A stretch of DNA of 5,422 nucleotides from Akkermansiaceae bacterium (GTDB lineage Bacteria > Verrucomicrobiota > Verrucomicrobiia > Verrucomicrobiales > Akkermansiaceae). The notes beneath the pieces are model-generated. The model was given only the letters and a program-made list of their open reading frames with translations, ran no database searches and was not told where the DNA came from. Positions within the stretch are counted from its first letter, which is position 1. Every line of letters starts with the position of its first letter. This document shows, piece by piece, positions 5,270 through 5,422 of the stretch. The stretch covers positions 1-5,422 of the forward strand of contig JAQGPE010000526.1 of the NCBI GenBank assembly GCA_028293225.1. Reading direction: 5' to 3'. Position numbers and translations under genes: made by a program.

Positions 5270-5422
5270 TCACTCCCCCAGCCAAGATGAAGGGGCAGAC
5301 AGATCTCCCAGCCACTCCAAATTACCCCCCGGCGATCCGCGGCGCCAGGATCTCCGGGACCTCGTAGGGGTGGGATCTTGATCTTTTGCGGCAAATGTTT
5401 GAACATTTGAAATCGAGACCGA
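5270..5422 (-). pseudogene. cutA: Broken 3' end of a CutA-like gene
   Basis: Reading leftward, three frames must be joined to see the protein. From 5421 one frame gives FQMFKHLPQKIKI. After one extra base near 5373 the next frame gives HPYEVPEILAPRIAG. After one extra G in the G6 run (minus strand, 5325-5330) the third frame gives GNLEWLGDL and continues to a TGA at 5270-5272. HPYEVPEI, preceded by a basic helix and followed by a GN...WL end, is characteristic of CutA1, the small trimeric protein linked to divalent-cation tolerance. Both disruptions are single extra bases in or beside C/G runs, so decay or uncorrected sequencing indels are both possible. Without joining frames the HPYEV frame stops at TAA (5322-5324). 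The 5' part lies outside the window. The TGA is 2 bp from the -35 of the toxin-antitoxin promoter. Confidence 0.65.
5392..5409. repeat. Perfect 8-bp palindrome within the cutA remnant
   Basis: CAAATGTT (5392-5399) and AACATTTG (5402-5409) are perfect inverted repeats separated by two bases. The site is AT-rich inside GC-rich sequence and lies within the region that encodes the CutA-like helix. It could be a regulator site or chance coding sequence. Confidence 0.5.

Noticed and set aside
5392..5409. LexA-type SOS box
   Set aside because: The half-sites are too close (TGTT-TG-AACA) compared with the spaced TGTTC/GAACA or GAAC/GTTC arrangements known for LexA.

Overview
The window is a GC-rich piece of bacterial chromosome. 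The organism is most likely a member of the Verrucomicrobiota (Luteolibacter/Haloferula-like). That is inferred from gene content, the near absence of Shine-Dalgarno sites and the type of secreted hypothetical proteins; there is no rRNA or other marker to prove it.

Left side (1-1215, minus strand): the 5' part of a small Gly/Tyr-rich lipoprotein runs off the left edge. Upstream of it lies a complete folP (dihydropteroate synthase). A short divergent region (1216-1271) separates folP from a rightward cluster.

Centre (1272-4704, plus strand): five tightly packed genes look like one operon. The first two are adjacent, overlapping paralogues of an unrecognised exported family. The third is a membrane-anchored protein that resembles a bacterial metallopeptidase-like family but lacks the HExxH zinc site. 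The fourth is a six-helix MarC/YhgN-family membrane protein and the fifth an acylphosphatase. Spacings are 4-bp overlap, 13 bp, 17 bp and 4-bp overlap. The first three products point to the cell envelope; no shared pathway can be read from the sequence.

Right side (4705-5422, minus strand): a VapBC-type toxin-antitoxin pair converges on the acylphosphatase gene. The antitoxin (ribbon-helix-helix) looks complete and has a near-consensus promoter overlapped by an imperfect palindrome. The PIN toxin is only 90 residues and appears to have lost the middle of the domain by an in-frame deletion. Immediately upstream, at the right edge, is the 3' end of a cutA-like gene readable only by joining three frames. 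This right side therefore looks like a decaying accessory patch next to an intact core region.

The most interesting points are the zinc-site-less metallopeptidase relative, the tandem paralogues of unknown function, the internally deleted toxin beside a complete antitoxin, the hidden broken cutA, and two or three start codons only 7-9 nt after a -10-like hexamer, which suggests leaderless mRNAs. Nothing here proves a wholly new system; the 1272-4704 cluster is the best candidate for unknown biology.
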